A DNA stretch of 64,000 nt from Tretioscincus oriximinensis (GCA_022410635.1 JAJVDF010000257.1:900125-964124); one strand, 5' to 3'; shown: positions 21,091 to 32,799, counted from the first letter of the stretch. Notes: a model not told the origin generated them from the sequence alone. Made by a program: numbers and translations.

Positions 21091-21647
21091 AATTTTNTTC
21101 CCTCCCATCCACTCTCCTTGGAAAGACAGAATGCATAGGGACCTACAGTATTCAAGAGTCAAAAGCCAAGGTGAAGAGCGACATTTTTACCAGGCACCAA
21201 AAACTATGCACTGTCCCTAGAGCAGTGATTGTAGATAGAGCAGAGAGTGTACAGTATTGCCCCCTGGGGGCACTGAATACATTGAGAGGGGCAGTAAGAT
21301 TTTCTTGATATAATTGGGGTGAATGTGGGGGGGGGGGGGCACTAAGGATGTGGCTTGGGAGCCAAAGGGGCAACAGCTCAAAAAAGTTTGGAATCTCTGC
21401 CCTAGTGGGATTGGCATGGTACTCTTATGATTGACTCACATTTCAGCAGACTCACACCTAACATAAGAACAGTGAAAAGAAAACATATATCTATTTTTNN
21501 AAAAAAAATCAGGGGAAAAAATCACTTTCATACTGCTTTCCCCCAGTGCACCAAGGTATACTGCATGTCACCACCTTAACTGGTGCAACATGCTGTGGCG
21601 ACCCCTACTTGAGGGCCCCACGATTAGATGACCCTCCCAGCTAGGGG
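21091..21647. other. Unique sequence with G and A runs
   Basis: A G run near 21331-21340 and an ambiguous NN at 21499-21500. No feature recognised. Confidence 0.45.
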
Positions 21648-22388
21648 TGTCACAATATNCCCCTGTTGCCCAAGCCAGCACCCACNACTGCTTGGAGCAA
21701 CAATCATATCCTCAGGCCTACACAGGGACTCTGCGTTTACCTCACTGATGGGGCTTTATTCCCAGCCCCCACCAGTAGCTGCTTATTTAGTGTTGTTACA
21801 GAAACAAAAGAAAGAAAGAGATGATTGAATTGAAACAAATAACAAGTTTATTGTTTACAAATAAGAAAAATAAGAAACAGAAAGAAGAAAAGAATAATAA
21901 AGCTTCGGCTTTTATAAAGTAAGCCTGACTCGAGCTCAAACTCCAAGCAAGAGCAACCTTTGTTTACAGAACTTAAAGAGACAGTCATGATGTCTATTTA
22001 TATGTTTTAGCCCCAAGTCAAGCCTCAACTTTGACTCCTCCAGGCTACCATACACTTCCACCCCNTCCCTCTGAGGCAGATCAGAAGCGGACCCCTCTGT
22101 CCACTTGCTACACCACAAGTCTTCCCCAACAGAAAGGCCTCTAGCCCTGGTCAGCCTCCCTTTTATCTGCTGACCAGCCGGCTATTCAAGACCCCATTGG
22201 CTGGCTCCTCCAGCCTTTCCCCCTCCCAAACAAGGATTCAGGAAGCCCCGCCCCTGCCCAGGCCTGCTCTTCCCCCCTCCTTCTGGAATATCTGGAAATA
22301 ACAAACCTTTAAAATGGAGAAAGCCACACATGCATGCATGGTTGCTGAAAAACTTTATCACACATGTGCAGCTGGTAGAATTGTGACA
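21648..22388 (-). mobile_element. Solo LTR candidate
   Basis: The minus strand begins TGTCACAATTC and ends ATATTGTGACA, giving TG...CA ends with a short inverted repeat. In order it shows a GC box (gggcggggcttcctgaatcc), a CCAAT box (cagccaatgggg), a TATA-like box (cagataaaaggg) and an AATAAA site (caataaacttgtt). This is the layout of a retroviral or gypsy LTR promoter. No internal region is adjacent and I see no matching target duplication. Confidence 0.6.
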
Positions 22389-22491
22389 CGTGCAAGGATT
22401 TTTCAGTAGCTCAATCATGGCCCTTCCCTTCCGTTGCTGCCACTGTCTCATGGAAAGCAAACTGATGATCATGTAAAAATCTGATTACTTG

Positions 22492-22575
22492 ACCATCGTT
22501 TATGGCAGACGGAAAACTAGTCTGCCATAGCCTAAATTGGCACGCGGGGGCCAGGTCCTGTCCCAAGATATATCC
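22492..22575. mobile_element. Fragment of the 10367 MITE family
   Basis: tctgccatagcctaaattgg and cacgcgggggcca match the central part of the palindrome at 10367-10532. Confidence 0.5.
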
Positions 22576-23189
22576 CAAAATAACGCTCATAAATGCAGAA
22601 AATACTTTATAGTAAGGGTATTTTACAGTAAAATGGAGCCACCTAGAGGAGAAATATAAGCTTGAGGTTTCCAACAATTAATTAGTAGTATTTGAAGATC
22701 AACGGATTATAATAAACATGGGTGTGAAGGACATAACAAACCTAATTTATGGCGGTTTTAAGACTTTTTGAATTAAAAATTGAATTGAAAGCTAACTTTG
22801 AACCAACTTTTCATCCAGATCAAACTTAAAATGTGAAATTATACTACAGTAACTCTCTACCAACCAGAAAGCTTTTTCATTACTTNGCTGTAACTGAAAT
22901 TTATACAGCAATAAATTGGATTTTAATACCTGCATCTATTTTGGTGTGTGGGTTAAGGGTCCTGTTTTGCAGCATCAACAGCAAATCAGAGCGGGACTCT
23001 CTTGGGAACTGAGAGAAACCAAGCAGCGGACAATGAGCAAGCCTGGCTCTCATTGCCTGTTTCTCAACATATGTATAAGAATTCTCATGCATCTATCAGA
23101 ATTTCCCTTCCTGATACTTTTACGAGAACCTGGGATTCTCATACAATATACAAGAATTTCTCCCACCAAAATTCATTTCCTGAACAGGC
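22576..23189. other. Unique AT-rich sequence
   Basis: Nothing recognised. Confidence 0.45.
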
Positions 23190-23390
23190 CGGACTTTGGA
23201 CTAGTCTGGGCAGAGTCTGGGGTGGAACATGGGTGGAGCATGAGTGGGACCCTGAATCTGCAAACAAAAGATTGACAGGTGGGACCTGGGGGCAGAGTCT
23301 GGGTCAGAACATGTGGGCAGAGCCTTGAAATTGGAAACAAAAGAAGGGGTGGGCCTTGGGTGGAATCTGGGCAGAGCCAGACTATTTTTG
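23190..23390 (+). repeat. Tandem repeat, unit about 80 bp
   Basis: Units with ctgggcagagtctggg, gaacatg, ggagc and caaacaaaag recur two to three times with drift. Confidence 0.7.
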
Positions 23391-23424
23391 CTTGTATGAA
23401 ATTGTTTTTTTTTTTTAAAAAAAA

Positions 23425-24362
23425 TAATCTTGTATTTTCTGGAATTTTGTACAAGCCGCTGCCAGTTCTGCCATCAGAGATGTTTTGGTTGCACAGTGTA
23501 AAGAAATTTCTCTCAATTGCACAAAAGGTGTATAAATAAAGAAACCACTCTGTAATGTAAATTTGCTTCCCCCTCATTTTTTGAATTTTAGCCCTAGCAT
23601 AGATAAAGCCTGTTGCTTCCTTATTTCCGTATACTTGGATATCCTAGAATGAACATTGTCTGGGCTTTATTCCAAAATATCAGTGAATATCCAACTCTGG
23701 AATATCCAACTATAGTGGAATAACTAAATGGATCTGGAAGCACCTTGAGATATGAGTGACTCCTAGTATGGTTGCTGATGTCTGGTACCCTTGCCGATTC
23801 ACACTAAATTTCTATTTTTCAGGGAAAGTAGGGTCGTTACAAAAACCTAGAACAGGAAATTTTCAACATTAATGGATGAGGAAAAGAGGAATTTTCACCA
23901 AAATTGTTTTCTTTACACAGTGCAATCCTGGAAAGATTTGATTTTACTTGAAGGTTTCCAACTCCCAGGAAACCAAAGAGTGCTAAGATTCCCTTAAAAT
24001 CTTATCCTTTAGCTGCTAAATGAATTTGTTAATTTAAGTCATTAATCAGAATGTCTGGCAATTAAAAACATTGGCCATTAATAAATTTTAATTGTATTCT
24101 CACACTGCATTTGCATTTGCAAAACAGAAATGTTTCAGTACATGCACATAAAAGTTCCACATAAACAGGCTGGATCAAATTCAAAGGCTGCGTCCTCAAG
24201 GATATTTAGTGAGTTAGCAGCAACATCATATAGAATTTGCCCTATTACCTCATGAACGTTCAGTGATCCATTCGCTAAAAAGCCTTGTGTTCTTGGTTTT
24301 TCTATTAGCTATTTTTTCTCGATTTAGAAGCATACTTTTTTTAAGACCAGCACTGTCTTTCA
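23425..24362. other. Unique sequence
   Basis: No gene or clear repeat recognised. Confidence 0.45.
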
Positions 24363-24544
24363 TCGGAGAGATCAGGTTTTGAGGCCCTGTGTCGGATGCG
24401 GAAGGGCATGCAGCTCTAGCCAACCCAGCTTTTTGAAAGCAAGAATTGCAAGAGACTGCAACTAGATAAATGGGTACCACCACAGCATGTTAGGGAAGAT
24501 AGAATGTAAGCTTTTGGGCAAAAAATAACCTTGTATGTCACTTT
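24363..24544 (+). mobile_element. SINE-A, 5' half
   Basis: Diverged copy: gatcaggttttgaggccctg, agcaagaattgcaagagact, cttgtatgtcacttt. It is cut by an L1 insertion, and the tail continues at 25480. The start is uncertain. Confidence 0.8.
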
Positions 24545-25467
24545 ATTAGAGAAATTGTTTTTGAACAAAATGAAAAATCATATAGGTCTCGGGGGAGAAA
24601 TTAATAATATAATTAAGAAGTACCGATATGATAATTTACAATCCCTGACAGATATCTGGCAAACAGATCTTCAAATTAGTCACCAAGAAATGAGAGACAC
24701 CTGGATGAGAATAAATAGTATTAAAAATAATAGGACTAAAGAACTTCAAATAAAATTGCTCCTTAGGTGGTACAGAACGCCATGCAATCTCTCACATTTT
24801 GTCCCAAATATGTCTTCTCAGTGCTGGCACGGCTGTGGCATGAGAGGTATTTATATACATATGATATGGGAGTGCCCTAAGATACAGAAATTCTGGAATG
24901 CAACGTGGGATGATATGGATAATATTCTACAGTACAATGTTAATAGAACTAAAGAAAATGCTGTCTTTTCAATATACTCTGAAATTAGACCTGAAGACAG
25001 GTATATGATCAGGCAAATGAACATGGCCGTTNAGGCTACTTTAGTGGTATGATGGAAAGATAGCAGCAAATGGGTTAAAAATACATGGTATCACTATATG
25101 GCTAACCAAATAATTGTTGACTATATATATATGATAGAAGTAATGAAAACAGACATAAACGATATAGATGGATGGGCAACTGGAAAAAATTACTTGTATA
25201 TTGTCAACTACATTGGTGAGGCGGACCTGAACCTTTANATCTAATCAAGATAATCCTCAGAACTTAATGAATGAGTCACTGTTGCAATATAGCTGGTGAT
25301 TTGGGGAGGCTGGTGGGAGGGTTGGGATATACTTTGAGTTTTTATACTATTTTCTTTTGGTAATGTAATAATTTGATGAGTCGTAATAATGCTTTCTTGA
25401 AACATTTTGTATCATTATGTTTGTGAAAATTATGTTTGTGAAAATTTAATAAAAACATTAAAAAAAA
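24545..25467 (+). mobile_element. L1 LINE 3' end inserted in SINE-A
   Basis: The frame to 25052 reads LLLRWYRTPCNLSHFVPNMS, CWHGCGMRGIYIHMIWECPK and IQKFWNATW, the C-terminal Cys-rich region of L1-type ORF2 (W-Y-TP-L...C--C----H--W-CP-I--FW). It is followed by a 3' UTR and a poly(A) run. Flanks gtatgtcacttt (24533-24544) and gtaagtcacttt (25468-25479) form a 12-bp duplication with one mismatch. 5'-truncated. Confidence 0.92.
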
Positions 25468-25479
25468 GTAAGTCACTTT

Positions 25480-25535
25480 GAGTCCCTTTGGTAGAGAAAA
25501 GTGGGGTATAAAAATCCAGTTCTTTTTCTTCTTCT
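25480..25535 (+). mobile_element. SINE-A, 3' tail after the L1 insertion
   Basis: gagtccctttggtagagaaa, gtggggtataaaaatccagt and a CTT tail complete the SINE begun at 24363. Confidence 0.85.
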
Positions 25536-26470
25536 AAATGAGAAAGATTTCTTAGTGGGGACATTCAGAAATGTCAATTCAGGTTTGCTGTAAAAAGCTC
25601 ATTGGCTCTTAGCTCGTTTACAATGCTAGAAATTGTAGTAAATTACTGTCACAAGGTTACAAGGAAATGTAACAGAGAAACAAAAAGCAGTGAAGAAAAT
25701 TGAAGGTAAATTCACGTGGTTGTGTTTTCTTGGATTTAATAAAAATAGTGAAATTAAGGTTGTAATGGGGAAGCAACCAACATACTTCACTTCATTACTG
25801 AGATTTATGGAAGGCACTTACTAAAACCTCTTGGATAAACAAAAGTTTGTGTCTGCTCTTTCTATCGCATGTAATTATGTATTACTGCCACCTAGTGATC
25901 CTTAGAGGAAAAATTATATTGAGGTGCATCTACGAACGCTATTTTTTCTCCTTATGGGTCTTTTGAAAACTGTTGGGATTCTAGGTAGACCACTTAAATT
26001 CCTGTTGTTTGATGAAAACATTTTAAAATCTAGAATTAAAGAGAAAATGATGAACTAGGCAAGGTTTTGGAGGATGGTCCCTCAGGTAGCAGAAGTTAAC
26101 AGACTTTGGCTGTAAGTACATGCAGGTTTCCTACCACATGCGCCTCACACTGGTAGCTGACTGTTTTATAATTTGCCCCATGTGGATGTTCAGCAATCCA
26201 CTCAGAATCCACTCAGAATAAAGCTCCTTTGCCCCAAAAAACCATATAGCTGACCTTTTCTGAACATTTTATTAATGTGTGTGGGTTTTTATATTTCTTG
26301 ATCTGTTATTACCATGGGACCAGTGGTGATGGGTGAGATATAAATAATCTTAAATAAAATAAATGTAAAAATAAAAGGCACTGAAAGTTATAAAAACCTA
26401 GAGGTTAGACAACTGTCAATTATTCTCTACAATGTCTTTTGCATGTGCACTCCAGATCCTTTGTACAAGC
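25536..26470. other. Unique sequence
   Basis: An attgtagtaaattac motif near 25630 resembles one at 12400. Nothing else recognised. Confidence 0.45.
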
Positions 26471-27194
26471 ACATACATAAGAACATAACAAGAGCCACAC
26501 TGGATCAGGCCACAGCCCATCAAGTCCAGCATTCTGTGTCACACAGAGGCCCACCAGATGCACCTGGGCAGTCCGAACAGAGGAAAGCAAAATATGATCC
26601 TATTCATGACTCCCTGCAAATGGTATCTCAGGAGTCCTGCCTGTTGCTCCATTCCGGAGGCAACATCCAGACATCCATCCTAGTATCCATTTATACCCTT
26701 GGTGTCCATAAACCTGTCTAGTCCTGTCTTGAAACTATCCAAGCTGTTAACTACTACTGCCTCTTCAGGAAGTAAATTCCACAAGCCGTTGACCCTCTGG
26801 GTGAAAAAATACTTTCCTTTGTCTGTTCTCACTTTTCTACCCTACAGTTTTAAGGAGTGTCCCCTGGTCCTAGTGTTGTGGGAGAGAGAAAACATTTTTC
26901 TCTATTCACCCTATCCGTCCCATGCATGATTTTGTACACTTCAATCAGATCACCCCTCAAACATCTCCTTTCAAGGCTGAAGAGGCCCAGACGCTGCAGT
27001 CTGACTTCATAAGGGAGGTGCTCCAGACCCTTGATCATTTTTGTTGCCCTTTTCTGCACCTTCTCCAGTTCCAAAATATCCCTCTTGAGATGTGGTGACC
27101 AGAATTGAACACAGTATTCCAAATGTGGCCTCACCACAGATTTATAAAGAGACAAAACAACATTTGAAGCAAGTGCTCTGAGGAATTGGGTCAT
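26471..27194 (-). mobile_element. CR1 LINE (reverse), second subfamily
   Basis: 3' end ataagaacataacaagagcc and body caagtccagcattctgtgtc. The minus frame (27194-26850) reads SLYKSVVRPHLEYCVQFWSP and GLFSLERRCLRGDLIEVYK, the CR1 ORF2 C-terminus, open for over 110 codons. 5'-truncated near 27194. Confidence 0.92.
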
Positions 27195-27806
27195 AAAATT
27201 GGTGTCAGCTGATATACAACCATTTACTCACATGATTTCTCAGCTCAGTATATTGAGAGAACATCTAGCCAGAACTGAGACAGTTGAACCCTCTTGGTAT
27301 AGCTTATAGGCAGAATGAGCCTTTCAAAATGGGACAGTCTTCCTAGTCTGTGTATATACACTGAGATCCCAATAATGAGATAATTAGAAAATTTCCAATA
27401 TTGACAGGGTTTGGGAAGGCTGCTGTAGCCATTACTGCTTCATTTAGAGAAGCAAAAGTGGTGACAAAAGATTTTTAAAACTGAGAAATTAGACTTAAGA
27501 GGCATTATTCAAAATGGCCACTGTAAGAAAACCGAGCGGGGGCTAAGGCTGTGTCTGTACTCTTGTATGTTTATTTCTTCAATATAGTTTTGGTAACACA
27601 GTCCCCACTTATTAATATTGGTAGATGGTCTTTTCTTTTGAACAAGGCACTTGGATTTTACTAGTTTGTTTGTAGATAGGATAAGAAAGATGGGATAAAT
27701 AAAATGAACAGATAGGGTTTATTCCTCAGATAGGCTGCCACCACTTCCCTCAGGAAGAAATTAATATTAAGGAGTGAAAATCAAGCCAGAATGAGCCCCT
27801 TTGCTT
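27195..27806. other. Unique sequence
   Basis: Nothing recognised. Confidence 0.4.
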
Positions 27807-28792
27807 TGTATACCCAAATAATAAAGTCTTCTCTGTTTTAAACCATCAAAACAAAAGCTTTATTATAACAAAGTAACAGGCAACTCAAACATACAGAAAC
27901 CAAAGATACACTTTAGCCCCCCTGGGTAGGAGCACTTTGAGACTAACTTGAGAAAGGTGGGTGGCATAAGCTTTCATAGACAGGTCTACTTCTTCAGATG
28001 CTGAGGGACTAATGTCAGGGTCAGGTATTTATAGGGAAATGTGTATGGGAGAAGACAAAGCATATGCAACTGTAATCTCCTTGTGTAATAAAATGCCTGG
28101 GGCAACAAGGGGCACTTATTGCCCCAGGCACTTTTTCACACAAGGAGATTAGTTCCTGCTATTTACCTGTTTTTCTAACAAGCAATTCAACCCCTCCCTA
28201 CAGTTGCATATGCTTTGTCTTCTCCCATACACAGTTTTCTATAAATCCCTGACCCTGACATTAGTCCCTCAGCATCTGAAGAAGTAGATGTGTCTAGGAA
28301 AGCTTATGCCAACCACTTTTCTCAAGTTAGTCTCAAAGTGCTGCTAGCTCCTTTGCTGGACTTTCTGCTAGACTAACACGGCTATTTCTCTGAAATTGAC
28401 CACCCTGGGTAGGGAAAAGGTCCTGAGCCTTTAATGTCTCTGGCTAAGCTTCCCTTTTGCTTGCCCACATTCAAAGTCCCTCAGCTTTCCTTTTATATCC
28501 CCACTCCCCCAGCTGCTATGTTTCCCTCTTTGGCATGTCTTTTATTTTCACACTCCAGCAGAGAACCACTTCTATTTCAGTTGTTTGGCCCCAAGCTCAA
28601 ACAATCTCTAAAGTCAATTCACCATACAATGCAACCATCAATATTACTCTCTCCCTCTTCTTCAACAAATCAACCCTCAAACTCTCTCTACCCCTTGCAC
28701 CTCCCCCTTTTATATCCCAAGCCCCGCCCTTAAGAGATGTTAAGCTTGGAAAATTTAAAGGAGCCTCGCTCCAATTAAGTCATTTCATTACA
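27807..28792 (-). mobile_element. LTR candidate (reverse) interrupted by a Penelope-like element
   Basis: On the minus strand it runs from TGTAATGAAATG to GGGTATACA (TG...CA), with a GC box (aagggcggggcttgg), TATA box (gatataaaaggggg) and AATAAA (tataataaagctt). Removing the 27931-28402 insertion leaves about 500 bp. Boundaries are tentative and no target duplication was found. Confidence 0.5.
27931..28402. mobile_element. Penelope-like palindromic insertion, 11-bp target duplication
   Basis: The left arm (27931 onward, agcactttgagactaacttg) and right arm (ending near 28402) are inverted copies that also share internal text (atctccttgtgtaataaaat versus the reverse). A perfect ccctgggtagg flanks the element (27920-27930 and 28403-28413). 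The right arm contains ctgaagaagtagatgtgtct then aggaaagcttatgcc, a hammerhead-like core. 472 bp with no coding. Confidence 0.8.
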
Positions 28793-30290
28793 GCCACCTA
28801 GCCCAGGAGAGGTCTGTAAGATGGTGTGTGCCATTTGACTAGCCAACCTTGGCACCTGAGCCATTTTGGTTTTCTTTTGACTGGTGGGTAAGATCTCAAT
28901 TCCAAGTCTAAAGATGAAGGATGTGTGCCCAACTCTAGTGCACTACAGTAATGCTTTGTAGCACTCCTGAAATGTTAGAATTACATTACTGCACATTTTA
29001 GACTCCATGCAAAAATGATTTGCTGAAAAAGCCAGTCAGCTGCAGTGCCCTGAGCCTTCACCCTGGAGGAATGGAGGTGGAAGAATTGTTTTCTTTTATG
29101 AAGCTTCTTCTAAACTCTTCATTATCTTTCCTGTTCACTAATCATGGGAAACCACAAAAACGAGGCCCTGTGCAGTTTTTGTCCCTCTTCCCAAATTTGA
29201 CTCTGAGTTGTGGAACATAAAACTAAATAAAGATGTTTACTGACAGACTAATAAACAAATGGGTCCATTTCAATGTAACCTTGATGAATGGAGCATCCAG
29301 GTGTTTTCAATAATGGCAATAAGCACTACAGCTCAAAGCATTTCTGATTCAAGTATAATGCATTATTAGGCCATTAGGGGCTGAGTNTAGAGGGCCATTT
29401 GTGCTCAGGTCTATCAATAACGCTGGTTCCCAGCTTACATTTAGACTAGGGGAATTAGTCATACTGATATTCTATTTAATAAAAACCTAAAGAAAACGCA
29501 TCAAGAATCACATTACATTTTAACAGGGTTACAGCAGCTCGAGAGGACCACAAGTTTAATTTTCATAAGAGCATTCATTCCTCAATTATGTCAAACATGA
29601 AAATGTAAATGGCAAATTTAATGCTAACAATATCCCTCAAAGCACATTGGCAGGTAGCTGCCATTATGCTGAGTGAATACCAGCTGCATAACAAGCAAGA
29701 CCAAAAGTAGAAAGTAGGGAATGGATTAAATTGCAAAGTTGAGCTCTGATTATTATGGATGCAGGCTTCTGATGGAGAGCAAGGGGGTTCATCCAATATG
29801 AAGACAATGGGTGGAGTTCTTGCTTGCTAAAATATTTGCTGACAGGGCAGGCTGCATAATTAGCTTGCCCTGACTGCAGCAGCTGGAGATTCTGAAGAAA
29901 CTGCCTCAAAACCCAATTTTATCATAGTTCTGTTTCGGCCAGAAGTATTAGGAGACAAAGGTATTGGTGTGTTTGCTTGGAACTGTCTATTATTACTTCC
30001 AGCATGAGACCATCTGAATATTCAGAATACTTGGAACATTAAAAACATTCAGATTTTGCAAAGGTTCACAGTTATGGAATGACTGTATCCTACCAACTGA
30101 GAGGTGTTGGAAGTGGTCAAAGATACAACTCTGCCTAAACATATACAGTGATGTATATACTGTTACATAAACCCAAGGCAAATGAAAGCTGCTGCTTACC
30201 ACCTTGTTTTTTAATAGGGTGTTTTTAATCTTTAGATTGTTTTCAGACTATGTAATCCATTCTGTGTAGCAGCTAGATCAAAGTGTTAAA
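28793..30290. other. Unique block; possible conserved element at about 29530-29930
   Basis: No repeat recognised. Bases 29530-29930 carry dense TAAT, CAAA and CAGCTG motifs in clean unique sequence and look like non-coding regulatory DNA, but there is no direct proof. Confidence 0.35.
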
Positions 30291-30374
30291 TATACTGCTC
30301 AAAACAATTAAGGGAACACTTTAACATACACAGTTATATTAAAGTGTTCCCTTAACTGTTTTGAGCAGTATATA
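30291..30374. mobile_element. Palindromic MITE, Tc1/mariner type (copy 2)
   Basis: tactgctcaaaacaattaag pairs with cttaactgttttgagcagta, TATA-bounded. Same family as 1096-1174. Confidence 0.8.
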
Positions 30375-30602
30375 TTTTCAATAAATTATCATAAATATCA
30401 TCCAGTGTCAAAGGAATGGCTAATTATGTGAAGCTATAATTGATCAGTCAAATGCATCTTGCTCCTCCAGGCATTTTCCTATACTTGAGAGGATTAGCTT
30501 CTGCCACATATCTATTTTTCTTGCCTGGAGTTCATTCCCAAATCACATATGGATGTCGTTTGTCATCTCCCACACAAAATTTCTTTTCCTGAAATTAATC
30601 CC

Positions 30603-30698
30603 TTAGCATCTGAAGAAGTAGATGTGTCTAGGAAAGCTCATGCCATCTACCTTTCTCTTGTTAGTCTCCAAGTGCTACAAGTCCCCTTGATGGACCAT
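30603..30698 (+). mobile_element. Penelope-like terminal fragment
   Basis: agcatctgaagaagtagatg, tgtctaggaaagctcatgcc and ttgttagtctccaagtgcta; a single, diverged arm without its inverted partner. Confidence 0.7.
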
Positions 30699-31074
30699 AA
30701 TATACAGTCCATGTCAAGGAAGGACTTTTTCTGGAAGAATATACTCTTTGCATACTAGGTGCTAAGTAAGAATTGTTCCTATATATATATATATTTGTAA
30801 ATAAGTTTACAAGACTTAAATGTTGTATCCACAAAAGGAATGTCTGCTTGCTTACCTTTGGTTTTGCTTATCTTCAGTTCTGCACTTAGCCATAGTTGTA
30901 TGAGGACAGTTTTTCTACATATGTTTGGCCCATCTGATTGATCATTTATTGTACTTCCTTGAGTAGCAAAATTACCGCTCCAAAGAAAAACATATTTTTT
31001 TCACCCTTTGCAGGGATTTTTTAAAATAAAATGTCAAGCTTAAATGTTCAGATGTTCTTGGAAGACGCACACAA

Positions 31075-31156
31075 TATACTCCCCAAAACAATTAAGGGAA
31101 CACTTAATGTTACACTGTTATGCTAAAGTGTTCCCTTAATTGTTTTGAGCAGTATA
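31075..31156. mobile_element. Palindromic MITE, Tc1/mariner type (copy 3)
   Basis: caaaacaattaagggaacac pairs with gtgttcccttaattgttttg, TATA-bounded. The left end has a cccc variant in place of gctc. Confidence 0.8.
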
Positions 31157-31189
31157 TTTCATTTAGGAGGTAGTGAAACAAAGAACAAA

Positions 31190-31430
31190 GCTCTGATTTA
31201 TAATTAGCTACTGGTAGCAAAGATAATATTATTGCTAATTTGTTGTAACGTCCCTGATTGTAATCATACAAATCTTTAGCACACACGCAAGAAGGAATTT
31301 ATAGAATCAAGCATGAAAATTACTCATTATGAATATAAAGATGTGGAAAATTACAAGCTCTTTAATCACAATANGCGTTGCAAACTAATTAATTTCATTA
31401 CTTTCATTTCTTATCTCTTTCCAAATGAGT
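31190..31430. promoter_or_regulatory. Candidate conserved non-coding element (homeodomain-site rich)
   Basis: Unique AT-rich text with many TAAT/ATTA cores (taattagcta, tgtaatcata, aactaattaatttcattac) and no repeat or ORF. Proposed on composition only. Confidence 0.2.
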
Positions 31431-31916
31431 TGCCTCAAGGAGGATGGGTCAACATCACTTCCATCTAAAACTATACTTCAAGGGATATTCAAATCCCATG
31501 ACTCAATGAAGACAATAGCTGTTTCTGCAATTATTTTACTGATCTGGGCCAGCCCAGTAATCCTAGATCAGATTGGAGCAGTTCTACCTGCCAGACTATT
31601 ACTGCTGTCCTATATGTCGCTGTCTACATTTAAAGGCTGTTCCAGGGCAGTTCTTGTGTTAGCTCTAAAGATCTCATATCTTTTGAGCTATCCTGAGTCC
31701 TTGGAGCCTCTAAATCACATTCTCAGGGAAACAATTTTGTGTGCTGTTGAAATGAGTCCCCCAGTTAAACCGATCCATGAGGACACATGAAAGAGGGCAC
31801 TTCTTACTCAGGTAGCCATTGTGGTCACCTTTACCAGACTATGCTTTATTCAATGCACTGGANCATGCAATGAGAAATGTGACTTCTCATTAAGATAGTC
31901 CCTGTGTGGAAGAAAA
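31431..31916. other. Unique sequence with a 121-codon ORF of unknown meaning
   Basis: The ORF at 31425-31790 (MSCLKEDGSTSLPSKTILQG...) has no domain I recognise, no intron signals around it and no codon-use support. Probably chance. Confidence 0.3.
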
Positions 31917-32003
31917 ACCCCTCCCCACGTCCCACANAGGGCTTCGAAACCCCATCTCCCAGGCGAGAGACGGGTTCCTAAGCAACTGAGCTATCTGTGC
32001 CTA
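31917..32003 (-). mobile_element. SINE-A head fragment (reverse)
   Basis: ctccccacgtcccaca, gggcttcgaaaccccatctc and gagctatctgtgcc: only the tRNA-derived head is present. The body and tail are absent, which is unusual for a SINE made from its 3' end. Confidence 0.85.
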
Positions 32004-32019
32004 CCTATAAGTAGGTACT

Positions 32020-32440
32020 TTAATTAATTATTTTATTTATACTGATACCATCCTATACATAAAGATCTCAGGGCAGGCAACAATAAAAATTGGCATATTA
32101 AAACAGTATCTGAGGGTGGGAAGAAAAGCGGCATTTCTTCAACCAAAAGCCAGGTTAAAGAGGTGTGTCTTCAAGGATCTTCTAAAACAGCGGTTCTCAA
32201 CCTGTGGGTCACGACCCCAGCGGGGGTTGAACGACCAAAACACAGGGGTCACCTACAGCCATGTTTCCGATGCTATGCCATGGTATGCCATGGAGTGGCC
32301 ATCAAAATTGGAGTCACCGTAACATGAGGAACTGCATTGTGGGGTCACGGCATTAGAAAGGTTGAGAAACCACTGTTCTAAAAGAATGCAGTGATGGTGA
32401 CTGACACACCTGGAGAAGGAGACTATTCGGTTTCCCTTAC
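32020..32440 (-). mobile_element. L2-type 3' end (reverse) split by a hAT element
   Basis: TTTAT-rich tail, taaagatctcagggcaggca, ccaaaagccaggttaaagag, gtgtcttcaaggatcttct, then after the hAT element gtgatggtgactgacacacc. Matches the reverse of the L2-type text at 18025-18288. Confidence 0.75.
32188..32375 (+). mobile_element. hAT non-autonomous element, 188 bp
   Basis: Ends cagcggttctcaacctgtgg and ggttgagaaaccactg form imperfect terminal inverted repeats. A perfect 8-bp duplication ttctaaaa flanks it (32180-32187 and 32376-32383). Inserted within an L2 fragment, so younger than that. Confidence 0.95.
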
Positions 32441-32799
32441 AATTGCTAATGAAATATAGGATGACATAATTGCCCTATTCTCTTCTACTATATACTCTTT
32501 TGTCCTGAATGTGTAGTGGATCGCCATGTTCTATTTCTATAACATCAGTGACATCTCATTCCACTGGTTACTATTCCCCGATACTGTTCGCAATATTTAT
32601 CTTAAATGCAGTTTGGCAGAAAACCGCAAAACCACATTTGCAGCTTTAAAGAAATCTATTTTTGCTTTTCTGAAATGTATCTTGTACCAAGTGACATGTG
32701 TGTTGTGGTTTTCCACCGTATTTTCAAGTTTGTGGGACATTAAAGGTTATACTAAAGTCAGGTTCGTATTTAGGCATGTTTAAGGGTGGCAAAATATAG

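Noticed and set aside
31425..31790. 121-codon ORF as a host gene
   Set aside because: No domain, start context or splice support.
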